Source of the DNA: Archangium sp.
GTDB taxonomy: Bacteria; Myxococcota; Myxococcia; Myxococcales; Myxococcaceae
NCBI GenBank assembly: GCA_022843845.1
Contig: JALHMW010000004.1
Coordinates: forward strand, 186,001 to 250,000
Reading direction: 5' to 3'
DNA length: 64,000 nt
Of this stretch, positions 8,682 through 17,447 are shown in pieces. The stretch's first letter is position 1, and every line of letters starts with the position of its first letter. The notes beneath the pieces are model-generated. The model was not told the DNA's origin. It made no database searches and was given only the letters and a program-made list of their open reading frames with translations. A program made the position numbers and the translations under genes.

Positions 8682-9686
8682 TCACACCAGCTCCGACTTC
8701 GGGCTCCTCACCATGAGGTCGAGCACCGCGGCCTTCGGGCTCTTGCCTTCGTAAGCGATTTGGTACACCTGCGAGCAGATCGGCAGCTCGACCGAGAGCT
8801 TCGCAGAGAGATCTCTGGCGCTCTTCGCGGTCTTCACGCCTTCGGCGACCTGCTTCATCTCTTTGAGGATGTCGTCGAGCGAGCGGCCCTTGCCCAGCTC
8901 GATGCCGACCTTGCGGTTGCGCGAGAGCTCGCCCGTGCAGGTGAGCACCAGGTCGCCCATGCCGGCGAGGCCCGAGAGCGTCAACGGGTTGGCGCCCATG
9001 CGCATGGCGATGCGGCTGATCTCGGCGAGGCCGCGGGTGATGATCGCCGCGCGGGTGTTGTGGCCGAGGCCCAGGCCATCGCTCATGCCGGCGGCGATGG
9101 CGATGACGTTCTTGAGGCTCCCACCGACCTGCACGCCCACCACGTCGGTCGAGGTGTACGCGCGGAAGCGCTCGCTCGAAAACAGCGCCTGGGCCTTCTG
9201 CGCCGTCTTCTCCCACCGCGCCGCGATGGTGACGACGGTGGGCATGCCCAGCACCATCTCCTTCGCGAAGCTCGGGCCCGACAGCACCGCGATGCTCGGG
9301 TGGTACGCCTCGGGGAGGCACTGCTCGAGCACCTCGGTCATCGTCAGCAGCGTGTCGTTCTCGATGCCCTTCGCGACCGAGATGACGGGTACGTGGCTGG
9401 GCACCCAGGTCGCCACCTTCGACATCAGATCGCGCGTGGCCTGCGACGGCGTGGCGACCGCGACCAGCTCGGCGCCCTCGGCGGCGTGCTGCAGGTCGGT
9501 GCTCCCGCGGATCTTCGGCGAGAGCGTCAGGCCTGGCAGGTAGCCGGGGTTCTCATGACGTTCGTTGAGGGCGGCGACGGTGGCCGGGTCGCGGCCCCAC
9601 AGCACCACCTCGTCGAAGTTGACGGCCAACACCGAGGCGATGGCGGTGCCGAAACTGCCCGCTCCGAAGACGGTGGCTTTCTTCAT
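8682..9686 (-). CDS. gpsA: Glycerol-3-phosphate dehydrogenase [NAD(P)+]
   Basis: 334 residues, full family length. It reduces dihydroxyacetone phosphate to sn-glycerol 3-phosphate for phospholipid synthesis in the cytosol. The Rossmann motif GAGSFGTAIA is at residues 8-17. Typical motifs follow: LSGPSFAKEM, VGGSLKNVIAIAAGMSDG with the catalytic Lys, and TLSGLAGMGDLVLTCTG. The ATG gives a complete N-terminus. The downstream lipoprotein gene follows at once and may be co-transcribed. Confidence 0.97.
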   Translation of the reverse strand: MKKATVFGAGSFGTAIASVLAVNFDEVVLWGRDPATVAALNERHENPGYLPGLTLSPKIRGSTDLQHAAEGAELVAVATPSQATRDLMSKVATWVPSHVPVISVAKGIENDTLLTMTEVLEQCLPEAYHPSIAVLSGPSFAKEMVLGMPTVVTIAARWEKTAQKAQALFSSERFRAYTSTDVVGVQVGGSLKNVIAIAAGMSDGLGLGHNTRAAIITRGLAEISRIAMRMGANPLTLSGLAGMGDLVLTCTGELSRNRKVGIELGKGRSLDDILKEMKQVAEGVKTAKSARDLSAKLSVELPICSQVYQIAYEGKSPKAAVLDLMVRSPKSELV

Positions 9687-9758
9687 GAGGCCCGCTGTGT
9701 ATTCCTGCTCCGGCCCTCAAGTCGACCCGCAATCGCCGCGCGACGCTGCGTCACGCGT

Positions 9759-10589
9759 TCAGAACCCCGTGACGAGGCCGACCGAGACCGACGGCATCAC
9801 CGGGCTGTCGTCTGGCCGAAAATGCAGGTCGAGGCCCAGCGAGAAGAGGAAGCTGGTGCGGTCCGAGAGCGGCAGCTCGGCGCCGACCTTCGTCAGCACG
9901 TTGTGGCCGATGATGAAGCTCGCCGGCACGCCCTGCAGCGGCGTCGTCGCGAACGGCTCGGTGTCGACGGTGAGCATGTACCGCACGTCGACGAAGAGCC
10001 GCGCCGCCCGCAGCGACGCCGCCTGGTACGAGAGGATCGCGCCGGGCGCGAAGTTGAAGTTCCGGCGCCCGCTGATCCACCTCGTGCTGCGCGTCTCTTT
10101 ACTCGCGCGCTGGTTGAAAAACGCTGCGCCGCCCTCGAAGGCCAGCGCAAAGGTGACGCCGTTGCCCTTGCCGAAGCCGTACTTCACCAGCAGCCGGACC
10201 TCGTTCATCAACAGGTAGAAGCTGTCGTAGCCCACGCCGACGTCGAGGTTGTCGAGCAGCCCGATGGAGGCGCGGATCTGGAAGAAGGGAAAGCCCAGCA
10301 CGAAGGCCTGGCCGCGCTTCCACTGCCCGAGGGCGGGCGCGCCGAACATCGAGACCGAGTTGGGCTCCTCACGCGGACGAAGCCGGATGCGGACGTCGGG
10401 GAGCGGGGTCGAAATTCTGGAGGAAGGCGGCGCGCTGGGCGGAGGCGTCGGCGCGATCGGGGGCGGCGTCAGCGGCGCGGGCGGAGGCGACAGCGCGGGC
10501 GCGTTGGGGAGCGACTGCCACTCGTCTTCAGGCTGAGCCTGGGCGAAGGCGACCGACGAGAACAGTGAGAGCAGGAGCACGCGTCTCAT
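9759..10589 (-). CDS. Predicted outer-membrane or periplasmic barrel-like protein
   Basis: 276 residues. A Sec signal peptide (MRRVLLLSLFSSVAFAQA) is followed by a Pro-rich linker (about residues 30-60). A beta-rich domain of alternating hydrophobic and polar strands follows and ends VMPSVSVGLVTGF, with a terminal aromatic residue as in many outer-membrane barrels. No characterised family was recognised. A terminator for the upstream gene lies just before it, so it is probably transcribed on its own. Confidence 0.75.
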   Translation of the reverse strand: MRRVLLLSLFSSVAFAQAQPEDEWQSLPNAPALSPPPAPLTPPPIAPTPPPSAPPSSRISTPLPDVRIRLRPREEPNSVSMFGAPALGQWKRGQAFVLGFPFFQIRASIGLLDNLDVGVGYDSFYLLMNEVRLLVKYGFGKGNGVTFALAFEGGAAFFNQRASKETRSTRWISGRRNFNFAPGAILSYQAASLRAARLFVDVRYMLTVDTEPFATTPLQGVPASFIIGHNVLTKVGAELPLSDRTSFLFSLGLDLHFRPDDSPVMPSVSVGLVTGF

Positions 10590-10603
10590 GAGCGGAGGCC
10601 CTC

Positions 10604-10642
10604 ATAGAACGAAACGCCTCCTCCGGGTGGGCGGAGGAGGCG
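10604..10642 (-). terminator. Rho-independent terminator after the cytochrome lipoprotein gene
   Basis: An 11-base perfect stem (CGCCTCCTCCG pairing with CGGAGGAGGCG, 10615-10642) with a six-base loop. On the minus strand it is followed by TTTCGTTCTAT. It lies 21 bases past the stop of the gene ending at 10664 and before the next gene begins. Confidence 0.75.
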
Positions 10643-10663
10643 CGGGGAACGCGGGGAGCGACC

Positions 10664-12664
10664 TCAGAGCGACTTGAGGTAGACGACCAGGTCGGTCTTC
10701 TCGGGCTCGGAGAGCGTCGAGGTCACGCCGTGCTTGTCGGCTCCGTTGCCGAAGACGCGCGCCTCGAGGGTCGCCTCGCTGCCGTCGTGCAGGTACGGCG
10801 CCGACCGCGACAGGCCCTTGAGCGAGGGCACGTTGAACCCCTTGAGCACGACCAGGCCGTTGTCCCGCTGGGCGGGCACGGTGCTGCGGGTGTTGAGGGT
10901 GCCGACGTCGCGGTTGGAGTTGTCGGTCAGCAGCTCGCCCGCGTGGCAGGTCGCGCACTGCGCCTTCTCGAAGGCCGCGCGGCCACGGGTGGTCGCCTCG
11001 AGCGTCTTGGCGATGGGTGACGGCGCGGTGGGCAGGCTGGCGATGTACTTGTCGAGACGGTCGGCGTCGGGCTGCCCGAGGCCGACACCACCCATGCGCT
11101 CACGAACCGTGTGCACGTTGAAGTCGTTGATGGTGGGGAACTCGCCGCTCCAGTGGAACGGGGCCGTCTGGAGCAGGTCGCGACCAGCGAGCGCCGGCGT
11201 CTGGCGCGGGCCGTCGGGGAACATCCACACGTGGCCGTCTTCGCGGCCTTCGAGGTGGCACGTCGAGCAGGCGACGTTGGTCTGCGCCGAGCTCAACTTC
11301 GCGTCGAGGGCATCGAAGAACATCTTACGTCCCAGGGCGAGATCCTGCGTCAGCGTGTCGCCGGCGACCTTGATGTGCCGCATCGTGTTGACGACGACGG
11401 CCGTGTCTCCGCGGCCCTTCGCCTCGAGCGTCTCCACCTGGTGGTCGAACTGGCTGTAGACGTAGGCCTTCGTGCCGTCCTTCGAGATGGCGATGCCGTC
11501 GGCGCCCTGGCCGATGCGAACGAGGCTGCGAATCGAGGTGCCTGTGCTGTCGAAGTCGATGTCAGTGCCGGAGCGGCGGTCGGCCGGCATGATGGCGACG
11601 TTCTGCGACTCGCGGTTGACGATGAAGATCCACGCGCCCGTGGGGTCGGTCACGCCAACCGTCGGGCCCTGCACGGCCGCTTCAGAGCCGCCCCGGCTCG
11701 ATGCGAAGGTCGAGACAGGGAAGTCAGACGAGTCGTCGGTGTTGGTGCCGCTCGAGGCGCACCCCGTGAGGTCGTCCACCAGGGCCTGAGGCTGAGCGCC
11801 GCGGGCGTCGTACGTGACGATGCCTGCCGTGGCGACGGCGCCGATGCTGCACGGCCCGCCCGCCGAATAGTACCCGCCTGCCGACGAGGGCCGGCGCGCG
11901 ATGGCGCCTTCTCGGGCCCACACCACCGGCGTGAACGCACGAGTGCCGTCTGGCGTGGTGATGATGTCGGCCGCAGCGCGTGGGTGGAACGTCGAGACGG
12001 TCGTGCGGGTCGAGTTGCCGCTCGTGCGGCTCGCGTTCGCCTCGGTGTAGACCTGCGCGCGCGACGGGTCGGACGTGACAGCCTGGCGGTTCAAGTCGAC
12101 GGTGGCGAGCTCGCCCTTCTTGTAGAGCGAGACCAGCGCCTTGTTGCCGGCGACGACGGCGACGGCGCGGGGCTCCTCGCCCACGGGGAGCTCCCACTGC
12201 TGCTCCAGCGTCGCGGTGTCGAAGGCCATCAGCACGCCGTGAGCGGCAGTGTCGCGCGCGGTGTTGCACGTCACGAGGAGCTGGCGGCCATCGGCCGAGA
12301 GCGCGAGGCCCGTGGGCTCGACGGCGGTCTGCAGCGTGGCCGAGACCTCCTTCGCGCCCTTGCGAACGACCGAGATGCTGTTGCTGCCGCGGTTGGCGAC
12401 GTAGGCCGTGTCGTCAGGCCCGAGGACGACCCGCATCGGGCCTTGTCCGACCGGAATGAGCGTCTTCTGATCAGGCGCCGCGACCGGAATGATGGCGAGC
12501 ACGCCGTTGTCGGTGTCGACCGCGTAGAGCGTCGAGTCGTCGGAGGACAGCGCGAGAGAGCCGCTGGAGCGCGACGAATTGCCCTGCGCCGCCGGCGTGC
12601 AGCCCGTCAGCATCACGCCCGCAGCGAGCGCACCCACCAGCATCGTTCGTTTGAACCAGTTCAT
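10664..12664 (-). CDS. Beta-propeller and di-haem cytochrome c lipoprotein
   Basis: 666 residues. I chose the ATG at 12664 because GGGGAAACGA sits right before it and it gives the signal MNWFKRTMLVGALAAGVMLTGC, a lipobox. Residues about 35-440 form a YncE/Lactonase-like beta propeller (repeats such as ALSSDDSTLYAVDTDNGV and GLALSADGRQLLVTCNT). The C-terminal 200 residues carry two CxxCH haem motifs (CSTCH and CATCH) and resemble the MauG/cytochrome c peroxidase group. It probably acts outside the cytoplasm as a redox enzyme or electron carrier; the substrate is unknown. It is divergent from a histidine kinase gene 299 bases away. Confidence 0.88.
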   Translation of the reverse strand: MNWFKRTMLVGALAAGVMLTGCTPAAQGNSSRSSGSLALSSDDSTLYAVDTDNGVLAIIPVAAPDQKTLIPVGQGPMRVVLGPDDTAYVANRGSNSISVVRKGAKEVSATLQTAVEPTGLALSADGRQLLVTCNTARDTAAHGVLMAFDTATLEQQWELPVGEEPRAVAVVAGNKALVSLYKKGELATVDLNRQAVTSDPSRAQVYTEANASRTSGNSTRTTVSTFHPRAAADIITTPDGTRAFTPVVWAREGAIARRPSSAGGYYSAGGPCSIGAVATAGIVTYDARGAQPQALVDDLTGCASSGTNTDDSSDFPVSTFASSRGGSEAAVQGPTVGVTDPTGAWIFIVNRESQNVAIMPADRRSGTDIDFDSTGTSIRSLVRIGQGADGIAISKDGTKAYVYSQFDHQVETLEAKGRGDTAVVVNTMRHIKVAGDTLTQDLALGRKMFFDALDAKLSSAQTNVACSTCHLEGREDGHVWMFPDGPRQTPALAGRDLLQTAPFHWSGEFPTINDFNVHTVRERMGGVGLGQPDADRLDKYIASLPTAPSPIAKTLEATTRGRAAFEKAQCATCHAGELLTDNSNRDVGTLNTRSTVPAQRDNGLVVLKGFNVPSLKGLSRSAPYLHDGSEATLEARVFGNGADKHGVTSTLSEPEKTDLVVYLKSL

Positions 12665-12963
12665 TCGTTTCCCCGTTCTTGCTGTTCGACTACTGACGCC
12701 GTTCGAGTCTGCTTCCAAAAGCCCGTGACTTCCATGCCCTGTCGTCGAAGTCGTGCTGCGCACTGCTCCGCCCAAGTGCTCATTCTTCTGGGCCCCGTCC
12801 TCTCATGACCCGCTGCGCGGTTCCCCTGTGCAGGTGACGTGCCCGCCTGAATGGACTTGGCCGTGCGCAATTCCACACCACAGACGTTGCCAACGGACAC
12901 GGAAGTGATCGATTCACTGTGCAGTTTTCCTCCACGCGTGTGCAGCACGTTGCGCAGCAACCC
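12665..12963. other. Intergenic region between divergent genes
   Basis: 299 bases separating the cytochrome lipoprotein gene (minus) from the histidine kinase gene (plus). It must hold promoters for both, but I see no convincing -35/-10, sigma-54 or operator motif. If the kinase uses the GTG at 12919 the region is 45 bases shorter. Confidence 0.5.
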
Positions 12964-14475
12964 ATGGCGACCCCTCAAACGGCTGAATTCCTGAGCTTCC
13001 GGAGGACCTTCACCCTCCTCATTTTGCTCGTGGTGTTGCCATCGGCCGGCCTGTCGGGGTTCGGGGTGGTCGCGATCATCAACGAGCGGGCCGCCGTCGA
13101 GAAGCGCCTCACGGCGACCTGGTCTGGTCGGCTGACGACGGTGTGGGCCGACGTGAAGGCGCGCCTCGACACGCTCGAAGTGGTGTCGGAGTCGCCGCTG
13201 CAGGTGACGAGCAGCGAGATCACGCTCATCGAGTCGACCTTCGACGTCGACGATGGGGGCGTCATCGCGCAGGACGGAGCGCTCGAGCCCGTCGTGAAGA
13301 TCCTCCTGCCCCAGTTCTCGGTGGTGCCGCAGAAGCCCGTCGTCTTCTCGGCCTCGACGCCGCAAGGGGTCTTCCTGCTCATTGCGCGCCGAACCAACGG
13401 CGCCGTTCACGGCGGCTTCGTCTCGCAGGCCGCGCTGGAGCGCCTGGTTCGCGAGGTGGGCGCGCCGCTGCTCGCTGGTGGTGAGCCCGCCCAGCTGGCG
13501 CTGCTGCCCGTGAAGCCCGTGCCGGCAGAAGGCGTGCTCGCCCGCCTGGCCTCGGGCGTCACCGAGGCACGCGAGGCCGCCCTGGCGCCCCCGGAGCTGG
13601 CGTCGCTGGCGCTGCCGAGCCCGTTTCAGGACTACCGGCTGGTCGCGCAGGCCGTCGGAGAAGACCCGGTCGGCAAGGCCTCGGCGCGAAACCGCACCGT
13701 CTACGGCGTGCTGCTCGGCATCTTCTACGTCACCCTCGCGCTCGGCGTGCTCTTCACCGGCCGGACCCTGTACCGAGAGGCGCAGCTGTCGCGACTGAAG
13801 ACCGACTTCGTCTCGCTGGTGAGCCACGAGCTGCGCACGCCGCTGACCTCGATTCGCATGTTCATCGAGATGCTCGCGACGGGGAAGGTGAAGGACCAGG
13901 CCGAGATGCAGACAGTGCTCGATCTGCTGGTGAAAGAGACGACGCGCCTGTCGACGATGATCGAGACGGTGCTCGACTTCTCGCGCATCGAGTCGGGGAA
14001 GAAGCAGTACGAGCTGCAGCCGGTGCCGGTCGGCGAGGTGGTGACCGCGGCGGTCGAAGCGTTCCGGGCCCAGCGCGTCGGCGCCTCGATGACGCTCACC
14101 GTCGACGTGGCGCCCGATCTTCCCATCGTCGTGCTCGATCGCCACGCCATCGCAGGCGCGGTGCTCAACCTGCTGCAGAACGCCTTCAAGTACTCGGGCG
14201 ACGACAAGCGCATCACACTGAGAGCCCTCAGAGACGGGCCAGACGTCGTCATCGAGGTCCAGGACAACGGCATCGGCATTCCACGGCGGGAGCAGCGGCG
14301 CATCTTCGATCGGTTCTATCGGGTCGACTCCCTGCTGAGCCGACACACCGAAGGCTCAGGGCTCGGGCTGTCGATCGCGCAGCGCATCATCGAAGCGCAC
14401 GAGGGCCGCATCAGCGTCGAGAGCGCGCCGGGGCTCGGCAGTACGTTTCGCATTCATTTGAAGGCGGCTCAGTGA
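12964..14475 (+). CDS. Membrane sensor histidine kinase
   Basis: About 503 residues from the ATG at 12964; a GTG at 12919 would add 15. The first transmembrane helix is in TLLILLVVLPSAGLSGFGVV, then an extracytoplasmic sensor region of about 200 residues, then a second helix in TVYGVLLGIFYVTLALGVLF. The HisKA box is SHELRTPLTSIRMF with the phospho-accepting His. The ATPase domain has the N box LNLLQNAFKYSG, G1 DNGIGIP, F box IFDRFYRVD and G2 EGSGLGLSIA. All catalytic motifs are intact. The response regulator gene follows after 16 bases, so the pair is a two-component system. The signal is unknown. Confidence 0.95.
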   Translation: MATPQTAEFLSFRRTFTLLILLVVLPSAGLSGFGVVAIINERAAVEKRLTATWSGRLTTVWADVKARLDTLEVVSESPLQVTSSEITLIESTFDVDDGGVIAQDGALEPVVKILLPQFSVVPQKPVVFSASTPQGVFLLIARRTNGAVHGGFVSQAALERLVREVGAPLLAGGEPAQLALLPVKPVPAEGVLARLASGVTEAREAALAPPELASLALPSPFQDYRLVAQAVGEDPVGKASARNRTVYGVLLGIFYVTLALGVLFTGRTLYREAQLSRLKTDFVSLVSHELRTPLTSIRMFIEMLATGKVKDQAEMQTVLDLLVKETTRLSTMIETVLDFSRIESGKKQYELQPVPVGEVVTAAVEAFRAQRVGASMTLTVDVAPDLPIVVLDRHAIAGAVLNLLQNAFKYSGDDKRITLRALRDGPDVVIEVQDNGIGIPRREQRRIFDRFYRVDSLLSRHTEGSGLGLSIAQRIIEAHEGRISVESAPGLGSTFRIHLKAAQ

Positions 14476-14491
14476 CACACAGCGGGGACCG

Positions 14492-15181
14492 ATGACGGAC
14501 AAAAAGGGGCAGCGCATCCTGGTGGTGGAAGATGACCTCTCCATCCTCACCGGGCTCTCGATGAGCTTGCGCTACGAGGGCTTCGAGGTGCTGCAGGCGC
14601 AGGATGGCAAGGCGGGCCTGCAGAAGGCGCTCGACGAGGCGCCCGACCTCATGGTGCTCGACATCATGATGCCGCAGCTCAACGGCTATGAGGTGATGGA
14701 AGAGCTGCGCAAGCGAGGGAGCACCCTGCCCGTCATCGTGCTCTCGGCCCGCGGCCAGGAGCGCGACAAGGTGACCGGCCTCGACCTCGGCGCCGACGAC
14801 TACCTCGTCAAGCCGTTCGGGTTGCAGGAGCTGCTGGCGCGCATTCGCAGCGTGCTGCGCCGCCGGGAGCGTGACGAGCCGCAGCTGCTCGCGTTCGACG
14901 ACACCCGCATCGATCTGCGCTCCAAGAACGTCACCCGCACCGGCCTCGCGGTGGAGCTGACCGCGCAGGAGTTCAAGCTGCTCGCCCACCTCGTCGGCAA
15001 CCCGGGCCGCACCTTCAGCCGCGACGAGCTGCTCTCGGCCGCCTGGGGCTACGGCTACGAAGGCACCGCGCGCACCGTCGACAACTTCGTGAGCCAGCTG
15101 CGGCAGAAGTTCGAGAAGAACCCCGACGAGCCCGCCCACTTCTCGACCGTGCGAGGGTTGGGCTACCGCTTCGATCCGTAA
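14492..15181 (+). CDS. OmpR/PhoB-family response regulator
   Basis: 229 residues. The receiver domain (about 1-125) has the acidic pair in VVEDD, the phosphorylation site in LMVLDIMMP and the conserved Lys in DDYLVKPFG. The C-terminal winged helix (about 130-229) ends with TVDNFVSQLRQKFE and VRGLGYRFDP, as in OmpR/PhoB proteins. It is the partner of the histidine kinase 16 bases upstream. Its last 19 bases overlap the end of the convergent FHA gene. Confidence 0.96.
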   Translation: MTDKKGQRILVVEDDLSILTGLSMSLRYEGFEVLQAQDGKAGLQKALDEAPDLMVLDIMMPQLNGYEVMEELRKRGSTLPVIVLSARGQERDKVTGLDLGADDYLVKPFGLQELLARIRSVLRRRERDEPQLLAFDDTRIDLRSKNVTRTGLAVELTAQEFKLLAHLVGNPGRTFSRDELLSAAWGYGYEGTARTVDNFVSQLRQKFEKNPDEPAHFSTVRGLGYRFDP

Positions 15182-15678
15182 GTCGCGCCGCGATCGTGAA
15201 TCAACTTCACGAGGGCCTCGGGTGACAGGAACAACATCGACGCGTCACCGAACTTCAGGCGCGCACCGTCGGCGAGCTGCACCTTCTCGTTGGGCTTGAG
15301 CCGCTGCGCTCCGAGGAACGTGCCGTTCTTGCTCTCGGCGTCACACAGCCACCACTTCTTCTGCCGAGCGTCGAACTGCAGCCAGGCGTGGAAGCGGCTG
15401 ACCGAGCCGTCGTCGACGATGATGTCGTTGCTCTCGACGCGGCCCACGGTCACGCCCATGGCGAACGGGTTGGCGCGGCCCTGCACCTTCTCGATCGGGA
15501 ACACGAGCGGGTCAGCGGCGGTCGGGCGTGTCTTGAAGCCGGCGTCGGTGGGCGCCCAGTCCTCCTCGGGGTTCGACTCCGACGGCGGCGCTTCCCACAG
15601 GAGCACGGGCACGGTGGTCAGCGGTTGGCTCGGCTTCAGCACGAGCTGCCGCATGAGCTGGGACAACGAGATCGACAC
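15163..15678 (-). CDS. FHA-domain protein
   Basis: 171 residues. After an N-terminal region with no known domain (about 1-65) comes a forkhead-associated domain (about 70-150). Its diagnostic residues are all present: VGRVESNDIIV, SVSRFHAWL and SKNGTFLG. FHA domains bind phosphothreonine, so it is likely a reader of Ser/Thr kinase signals in the cytosol. It converges on the response regulator gene with a short 3' overlap. Confidence 0.9.
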   Translation of the reverse strand: MSISLSQLMRQLVLKPSQPLTTVPVLLWEAPPSESNPEEDWAPTDAGFKTRPTAADPLVFPIEKVQGRANPFAMGVTVGRVESNDIIVDDGSVSRFHAWLQFDARQKKWWLCDAESKNGTFLGAQRLKPNEKVQLADGARLKFGDASMLFLSPEALVKLIHDRGATYGSKR

Positions 15679-15772
15679 GGCAAAAGCCTACACGCAGGTC
15701 TTGCGGGGCGCTCTTTGATTCGAAAGACGAACTCGTGTGGCCGCCGCGCGCGGGCCGCGAGATACTTCGAGC

Positions 15773-16033
15773 ATGCATCGGCGCTACTCCATTCACCGTG
15801 ACGGCGACCTGTTGGTCGAAGAGCTCGACGCGAGCGGCAAGCCCATCGATCCCGAACCTGTGAAGCCCGAAGACCGGCTGCCGATCGAGGTGACCGTCCT
15901 GGGCCCCGACGACGCAGACTCGCGGGCAGCGCTGATCGATCTGCTCGAGATGGCGCTGGGCCTCGAGGTCGACGGGCCCGAGTCGGTCGGCCTTCGCAAA
16001 CGTGACGGGCAGAAGCTCAACGTCTTGAGCTGA
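15773..16033 (+). CDS. Small acidic hypothetical protein
   Basis: 86 residues from the ATG at 15773. The sequence starts MHRRYSIHRDGDLLVEELD and is rich in Asp and Glu with one central amphipathic helix. The in-frame extension upstream gives no better start. No family recognised and no signal peptide. Codon use looks like that of its neighbours, which supports a real gene. Confidence 0.6.
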   Translation: MHRRYSIHRDGDLLVEELDASGKPIDPEPVKPEDRLPIEVTVLGPDDADSRAALIDLLEMALGLEVDGPESVGLRKRDGQKLNVLS

Positions 16034-16116
16034 GACAAGCCGGCGCGCGCGGTGCGTCGTTCCAGGCAGGCCGGTGCGCTTGCAGCCGGGCGGGCGGCTG
16101 CGCTACCTGTTGGCCC

Positions 16117-16665
16117 ATGAACACCCTCCTCCTCTCGATCGCCCTCAGCTGTGCCCCCGGCCCCGATGGCAAGACCGCCTGCGCCGGAAACCACGACCAC
16201 GCGGCCACCAAGCCGGGCGCCGAGGCCGACTGTCACGGCGCCAGCGCCCAGGCGGCGGCCGCACCTGCGAAGGGTGACGCGCTGTTGACCCGCGGCGAGA
16301 AGCTCAAGGGCCTGCAGTCGGTGACGCTCGACAAGCTGCTCACCTCGCCCGCCGAGTTCGAGGGCAAAGCGGTGCAGGTCGAGGCGAAGGTGCGCAAGGC
16401 CTGCGAGAAGAAGGGCTGCTGGATGGAGCTCGCCCCGACGGACAAGGGCCCGGGCGTTCGGGTGACGTTCAAGGACTACGGCTTCTTCGTGCCGCTCGAC
16501 TCGGCTGGCAGCACCGCGAAGGTCGAAGGCACCGTGAAGGTCGCCGAGCTGGCGCCCGAACGCGCGAAGCACTTCGAGGCCGAGGGCGCGAAGGTCGCCA
16601 AGGGCAAGGACGGCAAGTACCGCGAGGTGCAGCTGGTCGCGCTCGGCGTCGAGCTCCGCCGCTAG
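16117..16665 (+). CDS. DUF4920-type periplasmic protein
   Basis: 182 residues. A weak N-terminal signal (MNTLLLSIALSC) with a possible lipidation Cys at residue 12, a His- and Cys-containing linker, then a DUF4920-like domain with VRKACEKKGCWMELAP (Cys pair) and VRVTFKDYGFFVPLD. Members of this family are uncharacterised exported proteins; the Cys pair may bind metal or form a disulfide. The next gene starts 15 bases after its stop and is probably in the same operon. Confidence 0.8.
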   Translation: MNTLLLSIALSCAPGPDGKTACAGNHDHAATKPGAEADCHGASAQAAAAPAKGDALLTRGEKLKGLQSVTLDKLLTSPAEFEGKAVQVEAKVRKACEKKGCWMELAPTDKGPGVRVTFKDYGFFVPLDSAGSTAKVEGTVKVAELAPERAKHFEAEGAKVAKGKDGKYREVQLVALGVELRR

Positions 16666-16680
16666 GCTTCGTCTCTTCCG

Positions 16681-17205
16681 ATGCCGCGCGCCTATTCGAT
16701 GCGCGGCGTGCAGGGCGCCGCCGATCGCGCCGTGCGCCTCGCGACCGACTTCCTCGAGCTGCAGGCTCCCAGGAGCCTCGTGCACGACGTGCAGGAGGAC
16801 CCACGCTTCCAGCACCGCGGCGTCGATCTGCTCTGGGACAAGGGCGACGGGCACGTGCTCGGCGTCGAGGTGAAGGGCGATCGGCAGGGCCGCCGCCGCG
16901 GGAACTACTTCTTCGAGCTGATCAGCAACGCCGAGAAGGACTCACCGGGCTGCTTCCTCTACTCGACGGCCGATCTCCTCGTGTACGTCTTCCTCGACGC
17001 GCGTGAGGTGCACTGCCTCGAGCTGAAAGCGCTGCGCGACTGGTTCATTCCGAAGACGAAGGAATACCCGCTCAAATCGACCCGTACGAAGACGGGCGCG
17101 GCGCTCTACACGACGGTCGGGGCGATCGTGCCGCTGCGCGACGTGAAGGCCGGGGTGCCCGCGGCGTTGACGGTGCACCGGTTCGCGCTGACGACGCCCG
17201 GGTGA
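16681..17205 (+). CDS. Possible PD-(D/E)XK-fold nuclease-like protein
   Basis: 174 residues. The segment HRGVDLLWDKGDGHVLGVEV, followed by Lys, has the spacing of a PD-(D/E)XK nuclease core (Asp about residue 49, then Glu-x-Lys near residue 68). It is followed by an alpha helix with ELISNAEKDSPG and a strand LYSTADLLVYVFLD. This could be a small restriction-like or repair nuclease, but the assignment rests on the motif alone. It follows the DUF4920 gene closely. No partner methylase is visible. Confidence 0.6.
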   Translation: MPRAYSMRGVQGAADRAVRLATDFLELQAPRSLVHDVQEDPRFQHRGVDLLWDKGDGHVLGVEVKGDRQGRRRGNYFFELISNAEKDSPGCFLYSTADLLVYVFLDAREVHCLELKALRDWFIPKTKEYPLKSTRTKTGAALYTTVGAIVPLRDVKAGVPAALTVHRFALTTPG

Positions 17206-17438
17206 GGCGTGACGCGGTCTGCACGAAGTCGTCCCTTCAACGACAGCGTCTGCCTCGTGGCCCAGGCGAGAACCCCGTCATGCGTTGTCGTCCCACAGCT
17301 CGTCGGTGATCTCCTCGGGCGGCCGCGTGTCGAGGGCCGTGCTCGACGGCCGCGCCGCTCCGTCAACGACTCACCCGGCCGCGCTGCAAGCTCGTTCCGG
17401 AGCCGCTCTGCTTCCGGACCCTGGAGTTTGACCGACAT
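17206..17438 (-). pseudogene. Remnant of a vapBC-type toxin-antitoxin pair
   Basis: The start is well formed: GAGGAAAG precedes ATG at 17438, and the first 27 residues (SVKLQGPEAERLRNELAARP, then GESLTE) look like a VapB/Psk-type antitoxin N-terminus. The frame is then lost. In another frame LDTRPPEEITDELWDDNA followed by TGA (stop near 17281) resembles a VapB C-terminus, so an internal deletion is likely. Downstream, LAWATRQTLSLKG and, after a one-base shift, DDFVQT resemble the C-terminus of a VapC PIN toxin. The toxin's N-terminal and catalytic parts are absent. It begins 9 bases after the stop of the polymerase-like gene. The identity is inferred from short motifs. Confidence 0.5.
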
Positions 17439-17447
17439 GTCTTTCCT

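Noticed and set aside
8677-9321. Extension of the Ig-like lipoprotein frame into gpsA
   Set aside because: gpsA is clearly the real gene there; the extension is its shadow.
8583-10568. 661-residue plus-strand frame
   Set aside because: It is opposite gpsA and its neighbours, and is Arg- and Gly-rich without recognisable motifs.
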